Below the pieces are notes generated by a model. That model had not been told where the DNA came from. It worked only from the letters and a program-made list of their open reading frames with translations, and made no database searches. The translations under genes were made by a program, and so were the position numbers. A DNA stretch of 36,563 nucleotides from Candidatus Brevifilum fermentans (GTDB taxonomy: Bacteria > Chloroflexota > Anaerolineae > Anaerolineales > Villigracilaceae), in the NCBI GenBank assembly GCA_945877125.1, contig CAMCQT010000039.1, forward strand, positions 1 to 36,563. Reading direction: 5' to 3'. Shown here in pieces: positions 17,060-24,285 of this stretch; the first letter of the stretch is position 1; each line of letters opens with the position of its first letter.

Positions 17060-18538
17060 CTATTTCGTCACCCTTTCAAATCCAGTTTTTACATTCGATA
17101 AATCAACAGAGATCGGATATTGCCCCGTAAAACAAGCCTGACAAAAACCGTCGGTTCGTTTGAGCGCGCGCATCATGCCTTCAACAGATAAATAATACAA
17201 GTTGTCCGCGTCAACATAATCACGAATTTCATCTACAGACCTTTTGTGTGCGATCAAGTCGTCATGCTTGCCCATGTCCACGCCCATAAAACAGGGATGC
17301 GCAATCGGTGGACAGGTGATTGCCACATGCACTTCCTTTGCGCCAGCGTTTCTCAGTAGTTTGACCAACGGGCCCGTTGTGTTGCCGCGCACAATGCTGT
17401 CGTCAATCATCATCACACGCTTGTCGCGGATATTTTCATTGATTACATTGAACTTCAACGCCACACCGCGCTTGCGAAGCGAATCTGTCGGCTCGATAAA
17501 CGTCCGTCCAACGTAGCGATTTTTGATAAAGCCATCGTTGTACGGAATCCCGCTCACATGCGAAAAACCAATTGCCGCAGGCACAGAAGAATCAGGCACA
17601 GGAATCACCACATCCGCCATCCGCTCGAATCCGTTTACATCCGTGATTCCGTGAAAGAGTCCGTTTGCAACCTCCCACGCCAATTCCTCGCCCAATCTTT
17701 GTCTCACATGATGGACGTTAATCCCATCCCAGGTCTGGTCGGGACGCGCAAAGTAAATATGTTCGAAAACACACATCGACGAAGGCTCTACGGGCGCAAC
17801 CGCCTGCATCACTTTGAGCGCACTGTTGGAAAGCGACACAACTTCCCCAGGCTTCACATCACGAATGGTTTCACAGCCCAGTGTTTGCAAAGCGCCTGTT
17901 TCAGATGCCACCGCATGACCGCCGCTCGGCAGCAACCCAATACATAGCGGACGGAATCCCCAAGGATCGCGCACAGCATAAACACAGTCACGCGTCAGGA
18001 TCACCACCGAATACGCGCCAATCCATTTCTTCATGGCATGTTTGATGCGCTCCTCCCATGTCCCTTCGCTGTTGCGCGCCAGCATCATCGTCATCACCTC
18101 GGTATCCGACGACGACGAAAACCCAACACCTTGTCCCATCAATTCATTTCGCAGTTCTGCCGAGTTGATCAAGTTGCCGTTGTGTGCCAACGCCAGCGGA
18201 CCATGAATCGTCTCGATCATAAACGGTTGCGCATTTCGCAGCGACGACGAACCCGTCGTCGAATAGCGCGTATGTCCAATCGCATAATGACCTTTCAAAT
18301 CCACCATCGCATTGGGCGTGAACACCTGCGAGACCAATCCCACGCCCTTGTGAATAGACATTATCTGCCCATCTGCCACCGCCATGCCCGCCGCTTCCTG
18401 TCCGCGATGTTGCAAGGCGTACAGCCCAAAGAAGGTCATGCGCGCCACATCTTCATTCGGCGCAAAAATTCCGATCACACCACATTCTTCATGCGGATGA
18501 TCATCCTCCAGCCCAAAATTAATTTGACTATCGGACAC
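17060..18538 (-). CDS. purF: Amidophosphoribosyltransferase
   Basis: PurF makes phosphoribosylamine from PRPP and glutamine, the committed step. From GTG 18538 it has 492 residues. The glutaminase nucleophile is Cys19 (HEECGVIGIFAP), so the first 18 residues would be a propeptide as in Bacillus-type enzymes. The PRPP loop is MMIDDSIVRGNTTG, and cysteines in ITCPPIAHPC and FCQAC fit the 4Fe-4S type. The frame is open to 18610 but GTG 18538 gives the family-like N-terminus and overlaps purE by 11 bp; no strong ribosome site is seen. A repeat A copy is in frame before the VIPVPDSS segment, adding residues such as NGLFHGITDVNGFERM. Confidence 0.94.
   Translation of the reverse strand: MSDSQINFGLEDDHPHEECGVIGIFAPNEDVARMTFFGLYALQHRGQEAAGMAVADGQIMSIHKGVGLVSQVFTPNAMVDLKGHYAIGHTRYSTTGSSSLRNAQPFMIETIHGPLALAHNGNLINSAELRNELMGQGVGFSSSSDTEVMTMMLARNSEGTWEERIKHAMKKWIGAYSVVILTRDCVYAVRDPWGFRPLCIGLLPSGGHAVASETGALQTLGCETIRDVKPGEVVSLSNSALKVMQAVAPVEPSSMCVFEHIYFARPDQTWDGINVHHVRQRLGEELAWEVANGLFHGITDVNGFERMADVVIPVPDSSVPAAIGFSHVSGIPYNDGFIKNRYVGRTFIEPTDSLRKRGVALKFNVINENIRDKRVMMIDDSIVRGNTTGPLVKLLRNAGAKEVHVAITCPPIAHPCFMGVDMGKHDDLIAHKRSVDEIRDYVDADNLYYLSVEGMMRALKRTDGFCQACFTGQYPISVDLSNVKTGFERVTK
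17629..17671. repeat. Repeat A (inverted), in frame in purF
   Basis: It reads ATCCGTGATTCCGTGAAAGA in the middle, with AATCCGTTTAC before and GTCCGTTTGCAA after. It is translated as a surface-type insertion ahead of the phosphoribosyltransferase core. Confidence 0.88.
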
Positions 18539-19007
18539 TGGCGTCGTCCGCAATGATTTTCTCCGCCGCCCGCTTCTGACTCGCCTTGACCTGTCCCCGC
18601 ACTTCGGCATTCGCTACCCCGAAAATTTTTGCCGCCAATAACGCCGCATTGAACGGTTCCAGCGCTACCGCAGGCGCAATCCCCGAAGGCATCCGCAGCG
18701 ACGAATAAATATCCGCTCCCCCGAACGAATCAGAAGGCGGCGGGCACGCGATGACTGGCGCGCTCACGGAGCCATCTGTAAATCCGCTCAATGCATTGCT
18801 GCGCCCTGCCACAGTGATATAAACCTTGGGTCGCCCATCCGCCTCATATTCATTCAAAACCGAAAGCGCGTGTTCAGGCGTCTTGTGCGCGGATGCAATC
18901 CGCAAAACGGATTCAAGACCGAACCCCTTGCAGGCATCTGCTATTTTTGCGCAGTGCTCCAAATCTGCTCTGGAACCCATCAAAATAACAACCAATGGTT
19001 TCGACAT
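18528..19007 (-). CDS. purE: AIR carboxylase, class II PurE
   Basis: The 159-residue protein carries SAHKTPEH, AGRSNALSGFTDG and ACPPPSDSFGGADIYSS. From memory of the family, GRSNALSG and PPPSDSFxGADIYSSLR mark class II PurE (Treponema denticola type), which carboxylates AIR directly with CO2. Class I enzymes act on N5-CAIR and need PurK. No purK is found in the cluster, which fits. It overlaps the purC stop by one base (TAATG) and the purF start by 11 bp, so the three genes are translationally close. Confidence 0.92.
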   Translation of the reverse strand: MSKPLVVILMGSRADLEHCAKIADACKGFGLESVLRIASAHKTPEHALSVLNEYEADGRPKVYITVAGRSNALSGFTDGSVSAPVIACPPPSDSFGGADIYSSLRMPSGIAPAVALEPFNAALLAAKIFGVANAEVRGQVKASQKRAAEKIIADDASVR

Positions 19008-19981
19008 TATGAAATAACTCCTGCGTTGTTCAAGTTGATAGGCAATCTTTCCTGAATCGGATAACTTCCCGCTTCAAAGATATTTCCCGTCAACATCTCA
19101 TAAATCTGAATATAACGTTCGCTAGCCGATACCCACAGATCATCAGGCATGGACGGAACTTCACCATCGCCGCGATAGCCTTTCTCGGCATACGCAATGC
19201 GGACAAATTCCTTGTCGAAATTATCAGGGTCTTCTCCAGCGGAAAAACGCGCAGCATACGAATCCGCGTTCCAAAAACGAGATGAGTCTGGCGTGTGAAC
19301 TTCATCAATCAGCATCACGCTGCCATCTGCCGCAAGACCAAATTCATATTTGGTGTCAACGAGGATCAGTCCCGCCTTGCTTGCGATTTCCTGTCCGCTC
19401 TTGAAGATGGCTAGGGCGGCGGTTTGAACCTGCTCCCACGTGTTTGTGTCGAGTAAACCTTTTTGGACAACCTCGGCGCAGGTCAGGCGTTCATCGCGAC
19501 CTGTCGCACCGCCTTTGGTGGTTGGCGTGATGATCGGTTCAGGCAATAGTGCGTTTTTTAGCAATCCCTCTGGAAATTGATAGCCATAAATATTCCGTTC
19601 CCCCAATGAGTAGCGATACCACAGTGCTGTGGATGTCACGCCTGTGATGTATCCGCGCACGATCACTTCCACAAGGATCGGCTCCGCTGTTTTCACAACG
19701 GATGCGTTTGGGTCGGGCATGGAAATTAGGTGGTTGGGAATTAAGGCTTTTGTCTGCTCAAACCACCAGGCAGACAACTGATTGAGAACCTGCCCTTTGT
19801 ATGGAACGCGCGCCAGAACACGATCAAATGCAGACAAACGGTCTGTTGTGACGATGAGTCTTTTTCCATCGGGCAGGTCGTACCAATCGCGCACCTTGCC
19901 AGTTTGCTTGCCAGAAAGCGGTAAATTTGTTTCATCCAATGCTGAAGGGATCAATTGCAATAAATCAGTTCGTGAGATCAT
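19007..19981 (-). CDS. purC: SAICAR synthase
   Basis: PurC joins aspartate to CAIR with ATP to give SAICAR. The 324-residue product is of the longer, yeast Ade1-like type, with GKQTGKVRDWYDL (24-36), TTDRLSAFDRVLARVPYKGQ, EVIVRGYITGV, DTKYEFGLAADG and IDEVHTPDSSRFW. ATG 19981 is preceded by AGGAT (GGATAAAC), and the gap to purQ is 21 bp. No repeat insertion was found in this gene, unlike most of its neighbours. Confidence 0.95.
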   Translation of the reverse strand: MISRTDLLQLIPSALDETNLPLSGKQTGKVRDWYDLPDGKRLIVTTDRLSAFDRVLARVPYKGQVLNQLSAWWFEQTKALIPNHLISMPDPNASVVKTAEPILVEVIVRGYITGVTSTALWYRYSLGERNIYGYQFPEGLLKNALLPEPIITPTTKGGATGRDERLTCAEVVQKGLLDTNTWEQVQTAALAIFKSGQEIASKAGLILVDTKYEFGLAADGSVMLIDEVHTPDSSRFWNADSYAARFSAGEDPDNFDKEFVRIAYAEKGYRGDGEVPSMPDDLWVSASERYIQIYEMLTGNIFEAGSYPIQERLPINLNNAGVIS

Positions 19982-20002
19982 GTTTATCCTTTGTATAAAA
20001 GA

Positions 20003-20851
20003 TCAAAGTTGACTTGCATACTTCACGCCATTTTCAAATAGTTTCAATCCGCTGCCACTGGTTTCGCCTCGTGTGTGAAGCGGATGCTGCCACGGGTAAA
20101 TATGATTTTCGGGATGGGGCATTAATCCGAGTACATTGCCTTGTGGGTTGCAAATGCCTGCGATGTCGAGAACGGAGCCGTTTGGGTTGACGGGATATTC
20201 TCCGTTAGCGGATGAGCCATCAGCGTGGATATAAGTGAGGGCGATTTGATCAAGAGATTGGAGATTGGTAATTTGTAATTGGTGATTGGTTTGGAAGTTG
20301 CCTTCGCCGTGAGCGATTGGACATTCAATTACGTCGGATAAACCCTTTGTCCAGACACATTTTTGAGAAATAGGCTTGAGGTTTACCCAGCGACATTCAA
20401 AATGCCCCTGTGCGTTGAAGGTTAATGTAACACTGTCATTGCGAGGGCGATAGCCCGAATCAATCTCATCATTCGCAGGGGATTGCTTCGTCGGGGAGAG
20501 TGCCCTCCTCGCAATGACATTATTACCTGGCAAAATACCAGACTTCACCAATGCCTGAAATCCGTTGCAAATTCCGATCACGGGTTTGCCAGAGTCAACA
20601 AAGGCGGTGATTTCATCGGCAAAGTAGGATGCCAGATCGAGGGCTAGCAGCTTGCCTGCGCCCAAGGCATCAGCGTAGGAAAAACCACCAGGAAGGACGA
20701 GCAGGTTGAAGCTGCGCAGGAGCGCGTTATTCATCCGCAGTTCATTGAGCGGGATTCCAGTCGGGTCTGCGCCTGCGAGGGTCAGAGCATCCATTACATC
20801 TAAATCGCGGTTGGAGCCGTGGGCTTGGAGGATGAGGGCTTTTGGTTTCAT
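20003..20851 (-). CDS. purQ: FGAM synthase glutaminase subunit
   Basis: PurQ supplies ammonia from glutamine to PurL. Class I amidotransferase residues are Cys95 (IGICNGFQ) and His246/Glu248 (LMPHPENH). ATG 20851 overlaps the purL stop by 4 bp. The 282-residue length is above the usual 220-260, explained by two in-frame repeats: a hairpin element giving about 30 residues at 111-141 (VIARRALSPTKQSPANDEID and following), and a type B repeat near 186-199 (FQTNHQLQITNLQS). Neither touches the catalytic residues. Confidence 0.94.
   Translation of the reverse strand: MKPKALILQAHGSNRDLDVMDALTLAGADPTGIPLNELRMNNALLRSFNLLVLPGGFSYADALGAGKLLALDLASYFADEITAFVDSGKPVIGICNGFQALVKSGILPGNNVIARRALSPTKQSPANDEIDSGYRPRNDSVTLTFNAQGHFECRWVNLKPISQKCVWTKGLSDVIECPIAHGEGNFQTNHQLQITNLQSLDQIALTYIHADGSSANGEYPVNPNGSVLDIAGICNPQGNVLGLMPHPENHIYPWQHPLHTRGETSGSGLKLFENGVKYASQL
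20255..20292. repeat. Repeat B, in frame in purQ
   Basis: It contains GAGATTGGTAATTTGTAATT followed by GGTGATTGGT, read as NHQLQITNLQS on the minus strand. Confidence 0.75.
20434..20519. repeat. Hairpin repeat E, in frame in purQ
   Basis: The outer arms TGTCATTGCGAGGG and CCTCCTCGCAATGACA are inverse complements, and the inside holds a GATTGCTTCGTCGGGG segment. The whole 86-bp element has no stop in the PurQ frame and adds about 29 residues. Copies lie at 27801-27899 and, decayed, at 5497-5570. Confidence 0.88.
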
Positions 20852-23658
20852 AGGTGGGTGGGGTTGTTGAAGGCGTGGACGAGGTCGGTAACGGATATGG
20901 AAACGGATAAACGGATGTCGAGAAACGGATGTTGCGTAACCTTGCCGATGTTTGTAAAAGGGAGGTTGGCAAATACGGCTTCAAAGGCGGATACGTTTGC
21001 GGGAGTGACTTCGACGAGCAGGCAGCCATTGACTTCGGTGACGAGGGAGGAGGGTTCGATGTTAAGTTCCATGCCAAGCCTGCCGCCGATGCACATTTCG
21101 GCAGCGGCAACTGCGAGACCGCCTTCGCTGAGGTCGTGGGCTGAGCGGATAAGTCTGCTGGTGATGGCTTTATGCAGGGCGCGATACACCTGTGGTGCGG
21201 ATGTGGGCACGCTGGGAACTGATTTTTGCTCCGTTGAGAAATCACCCACGAGATAGATAAAGTTATCCGTTTCTTTCAAATCCATGGTGATGGCTGTGTT
21301 GACATCGTGAATGATGCCGATGGCTGAGATTAGCAGGGTCGGCGGGATAGCGTGGCGTTGACCATCTACGCCGAGGTATTCGTTGTTGAGCGAATCTTTG
21401 CCGCTGATGAAAGGCGTACCGAAAAATACTGATGCATCATGGCAGCCGCGACAGGCTTCAACGAGTGTGCCGAGTGTTTCGGGGCGGAGCGGGTCGCCCC
21501 AGCAAAAATTGTCGAGCACGGCAATCCGCTCGGGATCAGCGCCGACAGCGACTGCGTTGCGAATGGCTTCGTCCATCACCGACCATGCCATTTGATAGGC
21601 ATCGCGTTTGCCGTATTCGGGATTGATACCGTTTGAGAGAACAATACCTTTCAGTCCTTTTGTGCCAATGGGTTTGATGACAGCGGCATCTGAGGGGGCA
21701 TCCGCTTCGACACCTGTCAGTGGCTTGACGACTGTGCCTCCTTGTACTTCGTGATCGTATATGCGGATGACGTGCGCTTTGCTCGCGATGTTGGGGGAGG
21801 AGAGCAGGGCGAGTAATGTTTCTCTGACGTTGACGATGGACGATTGACGATTGACCATGTCACTGGCAACTGGTAACTGATTACTGATTACTGCTTTTAA
21901 CTGTCTTTGAGGAATGCCTTCGTGCAAAAAATCGTTGTCCATGTTCACGACAACGGATTCGGCATGACGAACTACGAGGCGACCTTTGCCTGTGATTTCG
22001 CCAATGTCTGTCAGTTCGGTGTCGAAGGTGTCGCATAATGTTTGCAAGGCGGGAATATTTTTTGGTGAAACTGCCAAGACCATCCGCTCTTGTGCTTCGG
22101 AGAGCCAAATTTCCCACGGGGCGAGACCTGGATATTTTAGATGCACATGGGCTAGGTCTACGTCACAGCCGATGGTGGATGCCATCTCGCCGACAGCGGA
22201 TGACAAGCCGCCTGCGCCGCAATCGGTGATGTCGTTGTAAAGTCCCAGATCACGGGCGCGGACGATAACGTCGATCAATCCTTTTTCGGTGATGGGGTCG
22301 CCAATTTGAACTGACGCGCCAGAGACTTCACCTGTTTGTGCGTCCATTGTCATGGATGAAAAAGTTGCGCCGCGCAACCCGTCGCGTCCTGTGCGACCGC
22401 CGAGTACGACGACTCTGTCGGATACCTGTGGATTTTTGCGATGCTTTCCTTTGGGCGCGATGCCCACGCATCCGCAAAAAACGAGCGGGTTGGCGGTGTA
22501 GCCTTCGTCGTACAAAATGGCGCCGTTGACGGTGGGAATGCCGATCTTGTTGCCATAGTCCTGCACGCCTGCGACAACTCCCGATTGAATGCGGCGCGGA
22601 TGTAAAACTCCTTCTGGCAATAAACTGGGATCGAGATTTTGCGGACCAAAGCACAAGACGTCTGTGTTCGCTATCGGTTTTGCGCTGACTCCGATCACGT
22701 CGCGTATGACTCCGCCGACGCCTGTGTTGGCTCCGCCGAACGGTTCCACGGCTGACGGGTGGTTGTGCGTCTCTGCTTTGAACGAAATCTCGAACTCATC
22801 GTCAAAGTCAATGATGCCTGCGTTGTCTACGAAGGCAGAGATAACCCACGGCGCATTGATCTCATCCGTTGCAGATTTGAGGTAGGTTTTGATGAGACTA
22901 TCAACCACAGTCTGTTGTCCATTGTCAATCGTCACTCTTGCTTTGAATGTTTTGTGAACGCAGTGTTCGCTCCAGGTTTGGGCGATGGTTTCAAATTCAA
23001 CGTCTGTTGGGTCGCGTTGTTCTTTTAGAAAATAATTTTGGACGGCTTGCATCTCAGGCAAATCCAAGGCGGCGCGGCGTTCTTTGGAGAGTGCCAGTAG
23101 TTCATCTGTTGTCAGCGAGCGGATGGGAATTGTTTCCACGGTTCCGCTGGATTCAATTTCTTCGGGGAATGAAGGCGTGATCTCGCCAATGATCCAGTGT
23201 TGGATGACGTTGTTGGCGAGCAGGCTTTTGACAACGGACTCTGTCACGGATTCACGGACGGAAACGGACGAGTCGAATTGGAGGATAAAACGCTGACCGG
23301 TGGCGGCGCGGTGGACTCCGTGCAAGTTTAGCTCGTGCGCCGCACGGACAATTTGCTCGGCGACGGGGTCGGTCACGCCAGGGCGGAGGGCTACTTCCAG
23401 AATAACCGTATCAGGCTTGGGCGGAGAGAGAGGCGTCGGCAATTCCATCCAAGTGGCAGACTGAGTGACAGGGTCTGTTAAAAGTTTGAGGGACAACTTT
23501 TGCAATTCTTCCTGCAATAGTTGTCCCTCAATAAAATAGAGGTCCTGAACAATGATGCTTTGCAAGTGATGAAACCCAAGCGCGTGGGCATCTCTTAAAT
23601 AGCCAGCCCTTCGCGGATCGTTGTTTTTGGTGTGAATAAGGAATTTATATGTGGGCAT
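20848..23658 (-). CDS. purL: FGAM synthase large subunit, with N-terminal PurS-like segments
   Basis: PurL converts FGAR to FGAM with ATP and ammonia from PurQ. The 936-residue protein has HNHPSAVEPFGGANTGVGGV, IRDVIGVSAKPIANTDV, DITDCGAGGLSSAVGEMAS, GADPERIAVLDNFCWG and SAHDLSEGGLAVAAAEM. Two segments before about residue 130 resemble PurS (TYKFLIHTKNNDPR, and VILEVALRPGVTDPVAEQIV), and no separate purS is seen. ATG 23658 gives MPTYKFLIHTK; the frame runs to 23718 but crosses the promoter. Four repeat insertions are in frame: repeat A near residues 130-142 and 908-923, and C-type and GATTGACG-type runs near 589-611. It is the first gene of the cluster. Confidence 0.95.
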   Translation of the reverse strand: MPTYKFLIHTKNNDPRRAGYLRDAHALGFHHLQSIIVQDLYFIEGQLLQEELQKLSLKLLTDPVTQSATWMELPTPLSPPKPDTVILEVALRPGVTDPVAEQIVRAAHELNLHGVHRAATGQRFILQFDSSVSVRESVTESVVKSLLANNVIQHWIIGEITPSFPEEIESSGTVETIPIRSLTTDELLALSKERRAALDLPEMQAVQNYFLKEQRDPTDVEFETIAQTWSEHCVHKTFKARVTIDNGQQTVVDSLIKTYLKSATDEINAPWVISAFVDNAGIIDFDDEFEISFKAETHNHPSAVEPFGGANTGVGGVIRDVIGVSAKPIANTDVLCFGPQNLDPSLLPEGVLHPRRIQSGVVAGVQDYGNKIGIPTVNGAILYDEGYTANPLVFCGCVGIAPKGKHRKNPQVSDRVVVLGGRTGRDGLRGATFSSMTMDAQTGEVSGASVQIGDPITEKGLIDVIVRARDLGLYNDITDCGAGGLSSAVGEMASTIGCDVDLAHVHLKYPGLAPWEIWLSEAQERMVLAVSPKNIPALQTLCDTFDTELTDIGEITGKGRLVVRHAESVVVNMDNDFLHEGIPQRQLKAVISNQLPVASDMVNRQSSIVNVRETLLALLSSPNIASKAHVIRIYDHEVQGGTVVKPLTGVEADAPSDAAVIKPIGTKGLKGIVLSNGINPEYGKRDAYQMAWSVMDEAIRNAVAVGADPERIAVLDNFCWGDPLRPETLGTLVEACRGCHDASVFFGTPFISGKDSLNNEYLGVDGQRHAIPPTLLISAIGIIHDVNTAITMDLKETDNFIYLVGDFSTEQKSVPSVPTSAPQVYRALHKAITSRLIRSAHDLSEGGLAVAAAEMCIGGRLGMELNIEPSSLVTEVNGCLLVEVTPANVSAFEAVFANLPFTNIGKVTQHPFLDIRLSVSISVTDLVHAFNNPTHL
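20890..20936. repeat. Repeat A (diverged), in frame near the purL C-terminus
   Basis: Several ACGGAT units in a row (AACGGATATGGAAACGGATA, AACGGATGTCG, AACGGATGTTG) are read as IRLSVSISVTD on the minus strand. Confidence 0.7.
21827..21893. repeat. Two adjacent short-unit repeats in frame in purL
   Basis: Bases 21827-21856 are GACGATGGACGATTGACGAT plus a further unit, and 21860-21893 are repeat C (GGTAACTGATTACTGATTAC). Together they are read as about 23 residues including SNQLPVASDMVNRQSSIVNV, between two conserved PurL parts. Confidence 0.75.
23233..23270. repeat. Repeat A, in frame in purL
   Basis: It carries the core CTGTCACGGATTCACGGACG, preceded by AACGGACT and followed by GAAACGGA, and is read as SVSVRESVTESVV on the minus strand. 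It is almost the same peptide as the purM linker, read in the same frame of the repeat. Confidence 0.9.
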
Positions 23659-23686
23659 GGCTTTACCTGTTTGAAAAGTAGTCGCT

Positions 23687-23715
23687 ATTCTAACTCTGCA
23701 AAGTTGTCTAGTCAA
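23687..23715 (-). promoter_or_regulatory. Sigma-70-type promoter of the pur-car cluster
   Basis: On the minus strand the -35 is TTGACT (23715-23710) and the -10 is TAGAAT (23692-23687), with 17 bp between. Transcription would start near 23680, leaving a leader of only about 20 bases before purL, too short for a purine riboswitch. Confidence 0.65.
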
Positions 23716-23908
23716 CACTTTTCACTTGAAAATAGAAAATTGTACTTGCATACTACTGTATCTGCGTGATAAGTCAACGATTTTATATGACCCATTTGAG
23801 TAATTAAATATTTTTAGATAAGTACCCGTATGGGTCTGATGCTATCTTTTATCCGCTCGACCATTAGGCGATATTTGCACGGTGGGACGGGTGCGGCGCG
23901 CCATCTGA

Positions 23909-24052
23909 AATTGGAATTGTGGAAGCGACCACTCTTGGACTCAAATCGAAGAATTTAGAAAATTCCTTAATCTGCGGGTTGCCTGGAAGAATACCTTTGT
24001 CCGCGTTGTTCTGCTTGGACAGCAGGAAGAGCAGATGTTTGCAACTGAATAA
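23909..24052 (+). pseudogene. Possible gene relic, 47-codon C-terminal fragment
   Basis: An open frame without a start codon ends at TAA 24050-24052 and reads like a real protein end: WTQIEEFRKFLNLRVAWKN followed by TFVRVVLLGQQEEQMFATE. The VVLLGQQEE segment faintly recalls the VLVGQPEL motif of ExeA-type AAA ATPases. This is a weak resemblance and the fragment may be chance. Confidence 0.3.
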
Positions 24053-24059
24053 AAAGACA

Positions 24060-24075
24060 GCGGACTAAAGTCCGC
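24060..24075. repeat. Short palindrome GCGGACTAAAGTCCGC
   Basis: A 16-bp perfect palindrome (GCGGACT/AGTCCGC) lies just after the relic stop codon. It belongs to the same class of short palindromes seen at 212-230 and 31843-31861. Confidence 0.5.
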
Positions 24076-24084
24076 GCTCCATAT

Positions 24085-24134
24085 CAATAAGAAATGACTT
24101 GTGAGACTTTTTTTTCACAAGTCATTTCTTATTG
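24085..24134. terminator. Perfect 20-bp-stem palindrome
   Basis: Bases 24085-24104 and 24115-24134 are exact inverse complements (CAATAAGAAATGACTTGTGA) around a 10-base T-rich loop. The stem is AT-rich and has no T run outside it, so it is a weak terminator candidate. It may instead be a repeat or a protein-binding site. Confidence 0.45.
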
Positions 24135-24285
24135 TGCCCCATTTGGGTTAGAAAATTTTCCATGTGTGTGCGTATATCATCGATTTACGTCTGCATATAC
24201 TCCATTGGGGTAATGGTCACATCCTTTTGAATCCATACAATAAGAACCACAAAGATCGTTCGTATTTCTGGATGTGAGGTAGTTC

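Larger units (their letters stand above)
23716..24285. other. Intergenic region between the divergent purL and transporter genes
   Basis: This AT-rich 570-bp stretch holds no intact gene. From left to right it contains an imperfect region with GACCCATACGGGT-like pairing near 23830 (TACCCGTATGGGT on the plus strand), a protein-like relic (23909-24052), a GCGGACTAAAGTCCGC palindrome (24060-24075) and a long perfect palindrome (24085-24134). No convincing promoter for the plus-strand gene at 24286 was found. Confidence 0.6.

Noticed and set aside
18539-18610. 24-residue basic N-terminal extension of PurF
   Set aside because: It is the purE coding region read in another frame; GTG 18538 fits the family better.
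23659-23715. Purine riboswitch before purL
   Set aside because: The predicted promoter leaves only about 20 bases of leader, too short for an aptamer.
23820-23880. tRNA-like 5' half on the minus strand (GCCTAATGGTCGAGCGGAT)
   Set aside because: The D-arm resemblance is partial; no anticodon arm, T-loop or acceptor pairing could be found.
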